Below, piece after piece: positions 1-8,509 of a DNA stretch of 64,000 nt (position 1 is its first letter; each line of letters opens with the position of its first letter). The notes under the pieces were generated by a model that was given only the letters and a program-made list of their open reading frames with translations, ran no database searches and was not told the DNA's origin. The DNA is from MVRV01 sp964646755 (GTDB taxonomy: Bacteria > Desulfobacterota > Syntrophia > Syntrophales > Smithellaceae). The stretch is from assembly GCA_964646755.1 (NCBI GenBank), contig CAZYIE010000009.1, positions 25,199-89,198 on the forward strand, read 5' to 3'. Made by a program: the position numbers and the translations under genes.

Positions 1-2
1 TG

Positions 3-1199
3 TTTTTTGTACCGGAAGACACACGCAAATTTTTCCGCAAAGCACTTTCCCGGGGGAAAAAACTCGAAAATATATGGCTGGAAACATTCCAGAATTATAA
101 AGAGACTAGTCCGCAGCTCTTTTCGGAATTTTCTTGCGCTATCAGTGGGAAATTACCTGTAGATTGGGAAACTGCTCTTATCCCTTTCCCTGCGGGTTCC
201 AAAGATGTGGCTACACGCAAAGCATCGGAGACAGTGATGCAGGCAATTGCCGCCAAAATACCGGAATTTGCCGGTGGATCTGCTGATCTAAACCCCTCCA
301 CATTTACCTGGCTCAAGAACTTAGGTGATTTTCAAAGTCCGGCCACTTCCTCCGCAGGCCTGCACGGCATGGTCGGAGGTGTTTGGAGCTATCTGGGACG
401 CAATATTCACTTTGGCGTACGGGAACATGCCATGGGTTCCATTGCCGTCGGCATGGCCCTGCACGACGGGTTCATCCCCTATACCGCAACATTTCTCACT
501 TTTGCAGATTACATGCGCCCACCCATGCGGCTTGCTGCTTTAATGGGTTTGCAGGTGATATTTATCTTTACGCACGATAGTATCGGTGTCGGCGAAGACG
601 GCCCCACTCACCAGCCCATCGAGCAAATTATGAATATGCGCCAGGTTCCTAATCTTACGGTTATCCGACCGGCAGATGCCAATGAAACAGTAGAGGCCTG
701 GCGAATGGCATTAGCAAAAACCACCGGGCCAACGGTGCTCGTCTTCAGCCGGCAGAATTTACCGGTACTGGATCGCACCATATGCGCCGAGGCTGCAAAT
801 ACTCAACATGGTGGTTATATTTTATGGGAATCGGCCCCGGATCCCAATATAATATTAATTGCCACTGGTTCGGAAGTAGCAATTACACTGGAGGCAGCGC
901 GTAAACTTTCCTTAGACGGTGTAAAAGTCAGGGTTGTCTCCATGCCCTGCTGGGATATTTTTGACAGCCAGTCACTCGAATACCGTCACAAAGTTTTGCC
1001 GCCGCAAATTACCGTCCGCCTTGCCGTTGAAGCCGGCATTCAGTTGGGCTGGGAGCATTACACCGGGCTCGCGGGGAAAATTATCGGAATGGAAGGTTTC
1101 GGCTCTTCGGCTCCCGGACCGGTTCTTTACGAGAAATTTGGCTTTACTTCAGCAAACATCGTCACTGCGGCTAAAGAATTGCTCAAATCCGGAGCATAG
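3..1199 (+). CDS. tkt: Transketolase, C-terminal part (5' truncated by window edge)
   Basis: Thiamine-diphosphate enzyme of the pentose phosphate pathway that moves two-carbon ketol units between sugar phosphates in the cytosol. The frame is open from base 3 with no stop, so the first part of the gene lies outside the window; a GTG at 207 is internal. Visible are the REHAM motif holding the catalytic Glu of the pyrimidine-binding domain, the segment GEDGPTHQPIEQ, and the C-terminal domain with ATGSEV and the usual SMPCWDIF region. About 400 residues remain of roughly 660 in the family. It ends 5 bases before the isomerase gene, so the two are probably co-transcribed as a sugar-phosphate operon. 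Identification is by well-known family motifs and is firm. Confidence 0.95.
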   Translation, partial: FFVPEDTRKFFRKALSRGKKLENIWLETFQNYKETSPQLFSEFSCAISGKLPVDWETALIPFPAGSKDVATRKASETVMQAIAAKIPEFAGGSADLNPSTFTWLKNLGDFQSPATSSAGLHGMVGGVWSYLGRNIHFGVREHAMGSIAVGMALHDGFIPYTATFLTFADYMRPPMRLAALMGLQVIFIFTHDSIGVGEDGPTHQPIEQIMNMRQVPNLTVIRPADANETVEAWRMALAKTTGPTVLVFSRQNLPVLDRTICAEAANTQHGGYILWESAPDPNIILIATGSEVAITLEAARKLSLDGVKVRVVSMPCWDIFDSQSLEYRHKVLPPQITVRLAVEAGIQLGWEHYTGLAGKIIGMEGFGSSAPGPVLYEKFGFTSANIVTAAKELLKSGA

Positions 1200-1204
1200 G
1201 AAAA

Positions 1205-2911
1205 ATGATGGCTGGTGCGAATCTTAATTATTCCTTGGGAATATACGAAGGTGCTGTTCTCCATACATTAAAAGCCCTGCAGAAAGGCAGGATTATTCAA
1301 CGCATCTGGCAGCACGACTATACAGCCTGGAAAGCAAAGCCGGACAGCATTATTAACCGTCTGGGCTGGCTTAATGCACCGCGTGAAACCTTGGAACAGC
1401 TATCTTATGTTCACAGAGTTCTTGATCCGGTTATTGCAGAAGGTTATACAAATGCCGTCCTGATCGGCATGGGTGGTTCCAGTCTGGCCGCTGAAGTGTT
1501 CAGCCGAATTTTCGGCAGCAGAGAAGGATATCCCCACTTACATATTTTAGATACAACCGATCCGGTTACTATCTCCCAAATTTCAAAAAAGTTGAATCTG
1601 GCAAAGACTCTTTTTCTCGTCTCTTCCAAATCGGGTACAACCCTGGAAACAGTTTTGCTATTCCATTACTTTTATAATTTAGCCCTGAAAAAATTGGGAA
1701 AGAAAGCAGGCCGCAATTTTATAATTCTTACCGATCCCGATAGTCCCTTAGAAGAGCTTGCTTACCGGCTGTCATTAAGACATGTCTTTTTAAGTAACCC
1801 GTCTATCGGTGGCCGTTATTCAGCACTATCCTTTCCGGGAATAGTTCCCGCAGCGCTCCTGGGCATTGATGTGGAAAAACTCCTGAGAAACGCCCTGACA
1901 ATAGCGGAAACAGAAGAATCTCCATTTATTAGCGGCAAATTGAATTCCAGTGGCAGCGTTTTAGGCGCAGTTATCGGCATTCTGGCTAAGAACGGCCGCA
2001 ACAAGCTTACTTTGATTTTCCCGCAGACTTGGGCTCCGTTTGGCAGTTGGCTCGAGCAGCTTATTGCGGAGAGCACCGGTAAAGAAGGCAAGGGAATTTT
2101 ACCTGTCTGTGCTGAACCTTTGAAGATGCCCACAGCTTACAAGGATGATCGTTTATTTGTTATCTTTCGCAACAATGAGAAAAGAAACTCCCCGAAGGTT
2201 TCCGCTATCATCGCCGCCGGGCATCCGGTAATTACCGTTCGACTGCAAAATAAATTTCACCTGGCAGGACAAATGTTTCTCTGGGAAATGGCCACCGTCG
2301 TAGCCTCGCACATTTTGGGTATTAATCCTTTCGACCAGCCTGATGTGGAAGCCAGTAAAGTTATCACCCGCCGGATGATTGACCTTTACCGCGGGAAAAA
2401 AGAACTGCCTCAGGAAAAAGCAGTACTGGCTACTAAGGAGTGCGACGGGTACGGTTGCACAATGGCGGCCACACCTGCCGACGCTTTAGCCAAATTTCTC
2501 TCCGAAGCAAAAGGCAATGCTTATATCTGCCTGCAGGTTTATCTGCCATCAACGCCTCAACTGGCTGCGGCTCTCTTGAAGTTGCGGACGGCAATCAGCA
2601 ATAAATTCCGCCTGGCCGTAATAATTAGTTATGGACCACGTTATCTGCATTCGACAGGACAATTGCACAAGGGCGATGCCGGCCGGGGTTTGTTCATCCA
2701 ACTTACATCCGATGATTTAGAGGACATAGACATACCTGATCGTCTCGGAATTTCCGGCTCCACGCTTACTTTTGGGACTCTGAAATCAGCGCAGGCTATG
2801 GGAGACAGACAGGCACTGATTAAACTGAATCGAAAAATTATCCGTTTTCATCTGAAGAAAAACATCATTGCCACCATAAAAGCAATGGCTCTTTCTCTTC
2901 AGGATAATTAG
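1205..2911 (+). CDS. pgi: Glucose-6-phosphate isomerase (domain type of transaldolase-isomerase fusions)
   Basis: Interconverts glucose 6-phosphate and fructose 6-phosphate. The 568-residue protein has two SIS folds. Sugar-phosphate binding is seen in GMGGSSLAAE (about residue 88) and SSKSGTTLET (about residue 140), and the catalytic region in WLEQLIAESTGKEGKG (about residue 282). This form resembles the C-terminal half of the bifunctional transaldolase/isomerase proteins found in several anaerobes, but the N-terminal transaldolase domain is absent: the gene starts directly after transketolase with ATGATG, leaving no room for it. The C-terminal 200 residues are an extra domain typical of the fusion type. 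A transaldolase could be encoded upstream outside the window. Translation is probably coupled to the preceding gene. Confidence 0.9.
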   Translation: MMAGANLNYSLGIYEGAVLHTLKALQKGRIIQRIWQHDYTAWKAKPDSIINRLGWLNAPRETLEQLSYVHRVLDPVIAEGYTNAVLIGMGGSSLAAEVFSRIFGSREGYPHLHILDTTDPVTISQISKKLNLAKTLFLVSSKSGTTLETVLLFHYFYNLALKKLGKKAGRNFIILTDPDSPLEELAYRLSLRHVFLSNPSIGGRYSALSFPGIVPAALLGIDVEKLLRNALTIAETEESPFISGKLNSSGSVLGAVIGILAKNGRNKLTLIFPQTWAPFGSWLEQLIAESTGKEGKGILPVCAEPLKMPTAYKDDRLFVIFRNNEKRNSPKVSAIIAAGHPVITVRLQNKFHLAGQMFLWEMATVVASHILGINPFDQPDVEASKVITRRMIDLYRGKKELPQEKAVLATKECDGYGCTMAATPADALAKFLSEAKGNAYICLQVYLPSTPQLAAALLKLRTAISNKFRLAVIISYGPRYLHSTGQLHKGDAGRGLFIQLTSDDLEDIDIPDRLGISGSTLTFGTLKSAQAMGDRQALIKLNRKIIRFHLKKNIIATIKAMALSLQDN

Positions 2912-3057
2912 TTTTTGATCTGCATAACGACTATGGCTGCCCATTATGACCCGAAACAGCAATTATAGTTGTTTTTTGATCCGTATCATGCTAATTTTTA
3001 ACAAATTTCTCAATGCTTTGTTTCGATATGTTTCGATAAGTTGATTGAGACAACATA

Positions 3058-3459
3058 ATGGCACATCAAATAACATCAGGAAGTTATGTTAAGGCCATGG
3101 AAGAAAAGCACCAAAGGGAAATGTTTTATAAAGCCGTTCTAAATAATATTGACAGCGGTGCAATATTCACTGATCTTGGAGGAGAGGTAATTTTCCTTGG
3201 TAAATCAAACGGACTTTTTACCGGCATCAATCTCCCAAAACAGCTCACCTTTCATTCACATGCATTAAACGAAAGTTCGGTAATGCCCATCATCGCCAGA
3301 ACCGGAATGCCGGAAATCAATAATGTGCTACAAATCATGGGCCGCAATCTGCATTCTGACATCCATAAAACTAACTGCGCCAAAACCAGATCATCAAAAT
3401 TAATCGGTATGCATCAGATTGTGCTTTATAAAAAAATAAATAATTTGGTATACGGTTAA
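3058..3459 (+). CDS. Small PAS-like protein, possibly the remnant of a sensor or regulator
   Basis: A 133-residue product whose first 70 residues (AVLNNIDSGAIFTDLGGEVIF) resemble the start of a PAS domain such as those in front of sigma-54 activators or histidine kinases. No output domain follows: there is no AAA+ or kinase motif and no helix-turn-helix, and the C-terminal part looks degenerate. It has no convincing Shine-Dalgarno sequence. It could be a stand-alone PAS protein or the leftover of a longer regulator that once governed the downstream permease. I do not recognise a specific family and treat the gene as doubtful but plausible. Confidence 0.45.
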   Translation: MAHQITSGSYVKAMEEKHQREMFYKAVLNNIDSGAIFTDLGGEVIFLGKSNGLFTGINLPKQLTFHSHALNESSVMPIIARTGMPEINNVLQIMGRNLHSDIHKTNCAKTRSSKLIGMHQIVLYKKINNLVYG

Positions 3460-3648
3460 CTCATTACAAATTTTAATCAACCATTTCCACATGTTCATTC
3501 ATCTTCTTCAAGCACGTATATCATCAGCCGAATGTGGAGCTCTATACATAAATATTAAAATAAGGAGGTGAATATTTAATTTGTTTTTGTAGCTGATTCC
3601 CTCGGGCGGAAACGGGAAAAGTAATAAAAAAATAGGAGGAAATAAATC

Positions 3649-5061
3649 ATGGATGTATTCGGTATTTTGCTTAGTTTGGCACTATTAATATGGATTGCCT
3701 ACAGAGGCTTTTCCGTCATACTTTTCGCTCCGGTTCTGGCATTACTTGCTGCAGCCCTTCAGGGCTTTTCCATTATGCCGACCTACACGGAATTATATAT
3801 GGAAAAAGCCGTTGGTTACATCAAACTCTTCTTCCCGGTATTTTTGTTGGGCGCCGTCCTGGGAAAGATAATGGAAGACACGGGTATGGCCAAGTCCATC
3901 GCCCACGAAATTGTTAAAGTATTGGGCAAAAACCGTGCAATTCTGGCCGTTGTCCTGGCATGTGCCGTTCTGACCTACGGTGGCGTCAGCCTTTTTGTAG
4001 TAGCTTTTGCCGTCTATCCTCTCGGGGCGGCCTTGTTTAAAGAGGCCGACATTCCCAAACGCCTTATTCCCGGCAGCATCGCGCTGGGATCCTTCACGTT
4101 CACCATGACCATGCTCCCCGGCACACCGCAGATTCAAAACGTAATTCCCGCCGGCTTCTATGGAACCACCACTTGGGCCGCCCCTCTTCTGGGAACAATT
4201 GCCGCGGTAATCCAACTTGCGGCTGGTATGCTCTGGCTGGAAAATCGCCGTAAAAAAGCGCAAGCCAAAGGTGAAGGTTACGGGATTCATACACTCAATG
4301 AACCGTCAGAGACATCCAGCACGGCCGGTTTACCATTGTGGTATCTTTCTTTGCTGCCGTTGGTTGCGGTAATTGTCATCAACTTTGTATTGACCTTTTA
4401 TATGACGTGGGATCCCAATATTCTGAAGCCCTTTCAAAGTATGGGACTGAAACTGGTTGCCCCTGCCGTAAAAAATCTAGCCGGCATATGGGCGCTCATT
4501 ATCGGATTGGTGGTGGGTGTTACCCTGGCCATCGCCATAGGCTATAAGTATTTGACGGTTAAAGAACATGGGTTGCAAACGACCCTCAACGCTGGCGCAA
4601 TCGGCTCGTTACTCGCGATCATGAATACCGCCTCCGAAGTCGGATACGGCAATGTGATCTCTTCACTGCCCGGTTTCAAATCTGTAGCCGCCTTCCTGCT
4701 GAGCATAAAACTCGGCGGAACCCCGTTGGTTTCGGAATTCTTTACAGTCAATATCCTGGCCGGAATTACCGGCTCGGCTTCGGGTGGAATGTCCATCGCC
4801 CTGGGAATCATGGCCAAAGACTGGCTGGCCTGGGCAAACCAGGTGGGATTGTCTCCGGAACTGCTCCACCGTGTCGCATCCATTGCTTCCGGAGGTTTTG
4901 ACAGTTTGCCCCATAACGGCGCCGTAATCACGCTTCTCGCCATCTGCGGCATGACCCATGTGAAGTCATATGCCGATATCGGCGTTTGTACCGTGCTCAT
5001 ACCGTTTTTAACGGGTATCACAGTCATTTTATTTTACACAGTAACAGGAATTGCTTTCTAG
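3649..5061 (+). CDS. GntP-family permease
   Basis: Integral membrane carrier of 470 residues with about 12 hydrophobic segments across its whole length, matching the GntP (gluconate:H+ symporter) family in length and in features such as the N-terminal FGILLSLALLIWIAYRG and the GGFDSLPHNGAV motif near the C-terminus. Family members move gluconate or other hydroxy acids; in organisms that use 3-hydroxybutyrate a GntP protein often sits beside the dehydrogenase, as here (gene at 7275). I infer a hydroxy-acid or short-chain-acid substrate rather than gluconate. A strong ribosome site (AGGAGGA) lies 8 bases before the ATG; a second AGGAGGTG occurs about 85 bases upstream with no obvious coding use. 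A strong hairpin follows the gene. Confidence 0.85.
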   Translation: MDVFGILLSLALLIWIAYRGFSVILFAPVLALLAAALQGFSIMPTYTELYMEKAVGYIKLFFPVFLLGAVLGKIMEDTGMAKSIAHEIVKVLGKNRAILAVVLACAVLTYGGVSLFVVAFAVYPLGAALFKEADIPKRLIPGSIALGSFTFTMTMLPGTPQIQNVIPAGFYGTTTWAAPLLGTIAAVIQLAAGMLWLENRRKKAQAKGEGYGIHTLNEPSETSSTAGLPLWYLSLLPLVAVIVINFVLTFYMTWDPNILKPFQSMGLKLVAPAVKNLAGIWALIIGLVVGVTLAIAIGYKYLTVKEHGLQTTLNAGAIGSLLAIMNTASEVGYGNVISSLPGFKSVAAFLLSIKLGGTPLVSEFFTVNILAGITGSASGGMSIALGIMAKDWLAWANQVGLSPELLHRVASIASGGFDSLPHNGAVITLLAICGMTHVKSYADIGVCTVLIPFLTGITVILFYTVTGIAF

Positions 5062-5070
5062 TACCGGCCA

Positions 5071-5112
5071 GGGACAAAGCCCTGCTGCACTTCTGATGCA
5101 GGGCTTTGTCCC
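5071..5112 (+). terminator. Hairpin terminator after the GntP permease
   Basis: A perfect 15-base-pair stem (GGGACAAAGCCCTGC at 5071-5085 pairing with 5098-5112) with a 12-base loop lies 10 bases after the permease stop. There is no long T run, so termination strength is uncertain. Confidence 0.6.
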
Positions 5113-5343
5113 CAGTGAAAGGCGAAGACCGTAGACATGCGTTGCTGTTTTTTCATCCACATAAAACCAGTTATTTCCTTCTTTACAAAAACTGCTGCGG
5201 ATGACAATATATTCAAAAAGATAAAATCGCTTTCCCCGAAGTCAGTATTTTGAAAAACAATCGGGTTTATTAGACAGATAGCAGAAGATAGATTGTTTAA
5301 TTTAAAAATGAAAATATTATAAATTGATTAACATGAGGTAAAT

Positions 5344-5763
5344 ATGTTCAATATCAAAAACATGTTATTCCCGATTGATCTGGATGAAGAAGACATTTCA
5401 CCTGTGATCACGGCTTTAGAAATCGCTAAAACATTCCATAGCTCACTCCATATATTTTATGTGAATGATATTGAGGCCGGTTTCCGTCACCCTACCGACC
5501 GGGAGGATGCGGTTGCGCTGCGGGTAAGAGAAGTTGCCCCTCAAGAGCTACTGGACAGTGTAAAAGCACTATATGCCGCAGCCAAAGGCGATCTGGCTGA
5601 AGAAGTTGTTAAATATTGTCAGGATAAGGCCATCGATTTAATAATTGTCGGACATAAACACCGGCATAAGATCTATACTGAACTTTTCGACAGTTCAGAT
5701 GTTAATATTATTGATGCCGTAAAATTGCCGGTTTTGGTGATACCGCTTAGAGAAAAATCATGA
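5344..5763 (+). CDS. Universal stress protein (UspA family)
   Basis: Cytosolic protein of 139 residues with the alpha/beta UspA fold: an N-terminal strand NMLFPIDLDEED, the central LHIFYVND strand and the C-terminal IIVGHKHR and LPVLVIPL segments. The usual ATP-binding pattern (GxxG followed by nine residues and G-S/T) is not intact, so it may belong to the non-nucleotide-binding type. Its last codon overlaps the start of the next membrane carrier (ATGA), and UspA proteins encoded beside ion or solute carriers are often regulatory partners of them. That role is an inference here. Confidence 0.85.
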   Translation: MFNIKNMLFPIDLDEEDISPVITALEIAKTFHSSLHIFYVNDIEAGFRHPTDREDAVALRVREVAPQELLDSVKALYAAAKGDLAEEVVKYCQDKAIDLIIVGHKHRHKIYTELFDSSDVNIIDAVKLPVLVIPLREKS

Positions 5764-7199
5764 AACAATTCAATTATTTTTTGTCAATAATCTTGTTTTT
5801 GTTATTTATGATTATTGCTTCGGGTTTTATAAGCCCTGTTGAGGCCGCTACCGGTCCGGTTGATATCGGCGCATTGCTGCCGCTCTGGTCGGTGCTTCCT
5901 TTTGCCGGAATTTTACTTTCCATCGCACTCATGCCGCTATTTGTCCCTCATTTCTGGCACCGGCATTTTCCGAAAGTTGCGATTTTCTGGGCGCTTGTTT
6001 TTGCCGTCCCTTTTCTTATCTTCTACAAAGGTATTGCCCTCTACTCGATAGGCCATATCTACATTATTGATTATATACCTTTCATTATTCTTTTATGGTC
6101 ACTATTTACCGTTTCGGGCGGCATTTATATTAAGGGATCATTAAAAGGCACACCGGCCGTTAATTTGACTATTCTACTAATTGGCACATTACTGGCTTCC
6201 GTCATCGGCACGACCGGTGCGTCCATGCTGCTGATCCGCCCGATCCTGCGTTCCAATTCCTGGCGCGCATATAAAGTTCACACTATTGTCTTCTTTATTT
6301 TTTTAGTCAGCAACATTGGCGGTTCTTTAACGCCACTGGGCGATCCTCCCCTTTTTCTAGGTTTTCTGCACGGCGTACCTTTTTTCTGGACGATGCACAT
6401 TCTGCCGGAGATGGCTTTTGCATCGGTGATCCTGCTGATTCTATATTTTATTCTGGATTCTTACTATTACCGGAAGGAAAGCAAAACCGCCGCACCGGAT
6501 TCTGAGCCCGAACCTTTAAGCATTGAAGGCTCATATAATTTCATTTTTCTTATCGGAATTATTGGCGCAGTGTTGTTCAGCGGAAGCTTCAAGCTGGGTG
6601 AGGTTAATATTTTCGGCATCCATCAGACGACAGAAAATTTAATCAAAGACGCTATTTTAATTTTGATGGGCATATTGTCCCTTGTTTTCACCACAGCAGA
6701 GGTACGCAAAGGTAATGAGTTTGGCTGGGCACCGATTCTGGAAGTCGCCTATTTATTTGCGGGAATCTTTATGACGATTATTCCGGCTCTGGCCATACTG
6801 AAAGCCGGTGAGCACGGTGCGCTGGCGTTTCTAATTAAATCAGTGGATACACCGGCTCACTATTTCTGGGCATCGGGATCGCTTTCGAGTTTTCTCGATA
6901 ATGCCCCTACTTATTTAACATTTTTCAGCAGCGCCATCGGTAAATTTTATCCGGGAATGCCGGAGGCCGAAGCCGTAGCCAGGCTTATTGTCGAAAAAAT
7001 TCCCTATCTGGCCGCCATATCAGCGGGAGCAGTTTTCATGGGCGCCAATACGTATATCGGCAATGCGCCCAATTTTATGGTCAAGTCTATTGCAGAAGAG
7101 GCCGGAGTGGCGATGCCCAGTTTCTTCGGTTATATGTTCAAATACTCTATTCCCATTCTTGTCGTTTTGTTTATTGTTATGACGTTTGTTTTTTTCTAG
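5760..7199 (+). CDS. Sodium:proton antiporter-like membrane carrier (CitMHS/NhaD-like)
   Basis: Polytopic membrane protein of 479 residues with about 12 transmembrane segments and an N-terminal hydrophobic segment. The motifs SNIGGSLTPLGDPPLFLGFL and SSFLDNAPTYLTF are typical of the ion-transporter superfamily that contains NhaD and citrate-type carriers: each of the two repeats carries a polar re-entrant turn for ion binding. The start overlaps the UspA stop by 4 bases, so the two are translationally coupled. Proteins of this subgroup are usually annotated as sodium:proton antiporters; the substrate cannot be fixed from sequence, and an organic-anion symport role related to the neighbouring hydroxybutyrate genes is possible. 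Confidence 0.8.
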   Translation: MKQFNYFLSIILFLLFMIIASGFISPVEAATGPVDIGALLPLWSVLPFAGILLSIALMPLFVPHFWHRHFPKVAIFWALVFAVPFLIFYKGIALYSIGHIYIIDYIPFIILLWSLFTVSGGIYIKGSLKGTPAVNLTILLIGTLLASVIGTTGASMLLIRPILRSNSWRAYKVHTIVFFIFLVSNIGGSLTPLGDPPLFLGFLHGVPFFWTMHILPEMAFASVILLILYFILDSYYYRKESKTAAPDSEPEPLSIEGSYNFIFLIGIIGAVLFSGSFKLGEVNIFGIHQTTENLIKDAILILMGILSLVFTTAEVRKGNEFGWAPILEVAYLFAGIFMTIIPALAILKAGEHGALAFLIKSVDTPAHYFWASGSLSSFLDNAPTYLTFFSSAIGKFYPGMPEAEAVARLIVEKIPYLAAISAGAVFMGANTYIGNAPNFMVKSIAEEAGVAMPSFFGYMFKYSIPILVVLFIVMTFVFF

Positions 7200-7274
7200 T
7201 TTAGTGTCTCAAGGAAACCTTGTTCATTATCAGCAGCATTATTTTTAAAAATAAAAAAAGAAAGGGGAAGAAAG

Positions 7275-8144
7275 ATGGTGAAGAAAACAGCAAAAGTCGG
7301 AAAATATGATTTGCAGATGCCGGATATCAAAAAGGCGGATATTATGATTGTCAAGGATGATAACTTCAAGCCGGAATATGTTGGTCTTGTAACCGGAGCG
7401 GCAAGCGGCATTGGCAGGGCGGTAGCTCTCGCCCTGGCAGCCAACGGGCTTACTGTGGCCGCTTTGGACATGGATGAAGCCGGTGGTAAAGAGACAGTCG
7501 CCATGGCCAAAAAGTTGGGTGGCAATGTCCAATTTATCAAAGCCGATCTCACGAACGATGCCCATATTGAAAACTGTGTCAAGCAGGCGGCAAAGCTGGG
7601 CAGCATCAAGTTCCTTGCTAATATCGCCGGGCTGCAGCATATCGATTCGGTGGAAAATTTCCCCATGGCCAAATATGATCTGATGCAAGCCATCATGCTG
7701 CGGGCGCCATTTTATCTTTCCAAGCTGGTTATTCCTCACATCAGGAAGAGTAAAAACGGCGTGGGCGCCATTGGCAATATGACATCGATTCATGCTCATA
7801 TTTGCACAATGAATAAACCTGTTTACAATATTACCAAATTCGGCCTGCGCGCCCTCTCCCAGTCCATCGCGGCTGAAGGTGAGGGGAAAATCCGTTCTTT
7901 CTCCGTCAGCACTGGTTTTATCAAAACACCGCTGGCTTTAAATCAGATTCCAGCTCAGGCTTTACAACGCGGCATTACCGAAGAAGAAGTGGTGGTAAAT
8001 GTCATGCTGGGTAAATCAAGAGTTAAAGAGATGATGAATCCTGTGGAAGTGGCTAATTTGTTCGTGTTCGGGTTTTCCAAGCATGGCAAATATCTGGTCG
8101 GCAACGATCTGCTCTTCGACGGTGGTGTCGTAAAAACATATTAA
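7275..8144 (+). CDS. 3-hydroxybutyrate dehydrogenase-like short-chain dehydrogenase
   Basis: NAD(H)-dependent oxidoreductase of 289 residues. The Rossmann motif TGAASGIGRAVA lies near residue 38, after an N-terminal extension of about 30 residues. NIAG follows at about residue 116, and the catalytic residues are visible as the Ser of MTSIHAH and YNITK. The pattern and the C-terminal substrate lid fit D-3-hydroxybutyrate dehydrogenase, which interconverts 3-hydroxybutyrate and acetoacetate. A purine-rich ribosome site (AAAGGGGAAGAAAG) precedes the ATG. Together with the GntP-type permease and the antiporter-like carrier it suggests a small module for use or excretion of 3-hydroxybutyrate. The substrate is inferred from similarity and context. 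Confidence 0.8.
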   Translation: MVKKTAKVGKYDLQMPDIKKADIMIVKDDNFKPEYVGLVTGAASGIGRAVALALAANGLTVAALDMDEAGGKETVAMAKKLGGNVQFIKADLTNDAHIENCVKQAAKLGSIKFLANIAGLQHIDSVENFPMAKYDLMQAIMLRAPFYLSKLVIPHIRKSKNGVGAIGNMTSIHAHICTMNKPVYNITKFGLRALSQSIAAEGEGKIRSFSVSTGFIKTPLALNQIPAQALQRGITEEEVVVNVMLGKSRVKEMMNPVEVANLFVFGFSKHGKYLVGNDLLFDGGVVKTY

Positions 8145-8172
8145 TTTAACCGGACATGTTTGCTATTTCCGT

Positions 8173-8211
8173 AAATCCACATGGCTCTTTTTATCAGTTC
8201 CATGTGGATTT
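8173..8211 (+). terminator. Intrinsic terminator after the dehydrogenase
   Basis: A 12-base-pair stem (AAATCCACATGG with CCATGTGGATTT) is followed by a T-rich run at 8209-8222. It lies 28 bases after the dehydrogenase stop and ends the plus-strand operon. Confidence 0.8.
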
Positions 8212-8223
8212 TTTATTCTTTTT

Positions 8224-8426
8224 ATACCAAGTCGCATTCAAAGAATAAACTATGACAAGGCAGAGGATCCAAGGCAAATTACCAACAAAGGGTCCAACAA
8301 ATAGCTTTCGCCGCGTGGGTCACGCGGCCTACAGCACAGATTTATGTTTAGTTGTAGGCCGGGTCACCTGACCCGGCGTGGAATGTCGGCCAAACGCTGT
8401 TTTATCTTTTGAATTCAACTTGGTAT
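8224..8426. repeat. MITE-like element with terminal inverted repeats and two internal hairpins
   Basis: The ends are inverted copies of each other: ATACCAAGT-CGC-ATTCAAAG at 8224-8243 and, read on the opposite strand, ATACCAAGT-TGA-ATTCAAA at 8426-8408. Inside are two perfect palindromes, GCCGCGTG/CACGCGGC at 8310-8328 and GCCGGGTCA/TGACCCGGC at 8358-8377. Each is joined to an inverted GGCCTACA(G/A)C block, giving a nested dyad. At 203 bp with no coding capacity this fits a miniature inverted-repeat element. The stretch 8145-8509 otherwise holds only the terminator and the two convergent gene ends. Confidence 0.65.
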
Positions 8427-8509
8427 TAGCACTTGAGGATTGCTTGAAAAGCCAAATAGGACAATCCCTGGCTTATGATTTTATTTTCCCACCGGAATTT
8501 CCTCTGGCA

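Noticed and set aside
2912..3057. Possible terminator (CAATTATAGTTG followed by a T run) after the isomerase gene
   Set aside because: The stem is too short and imperfect to be convincing.
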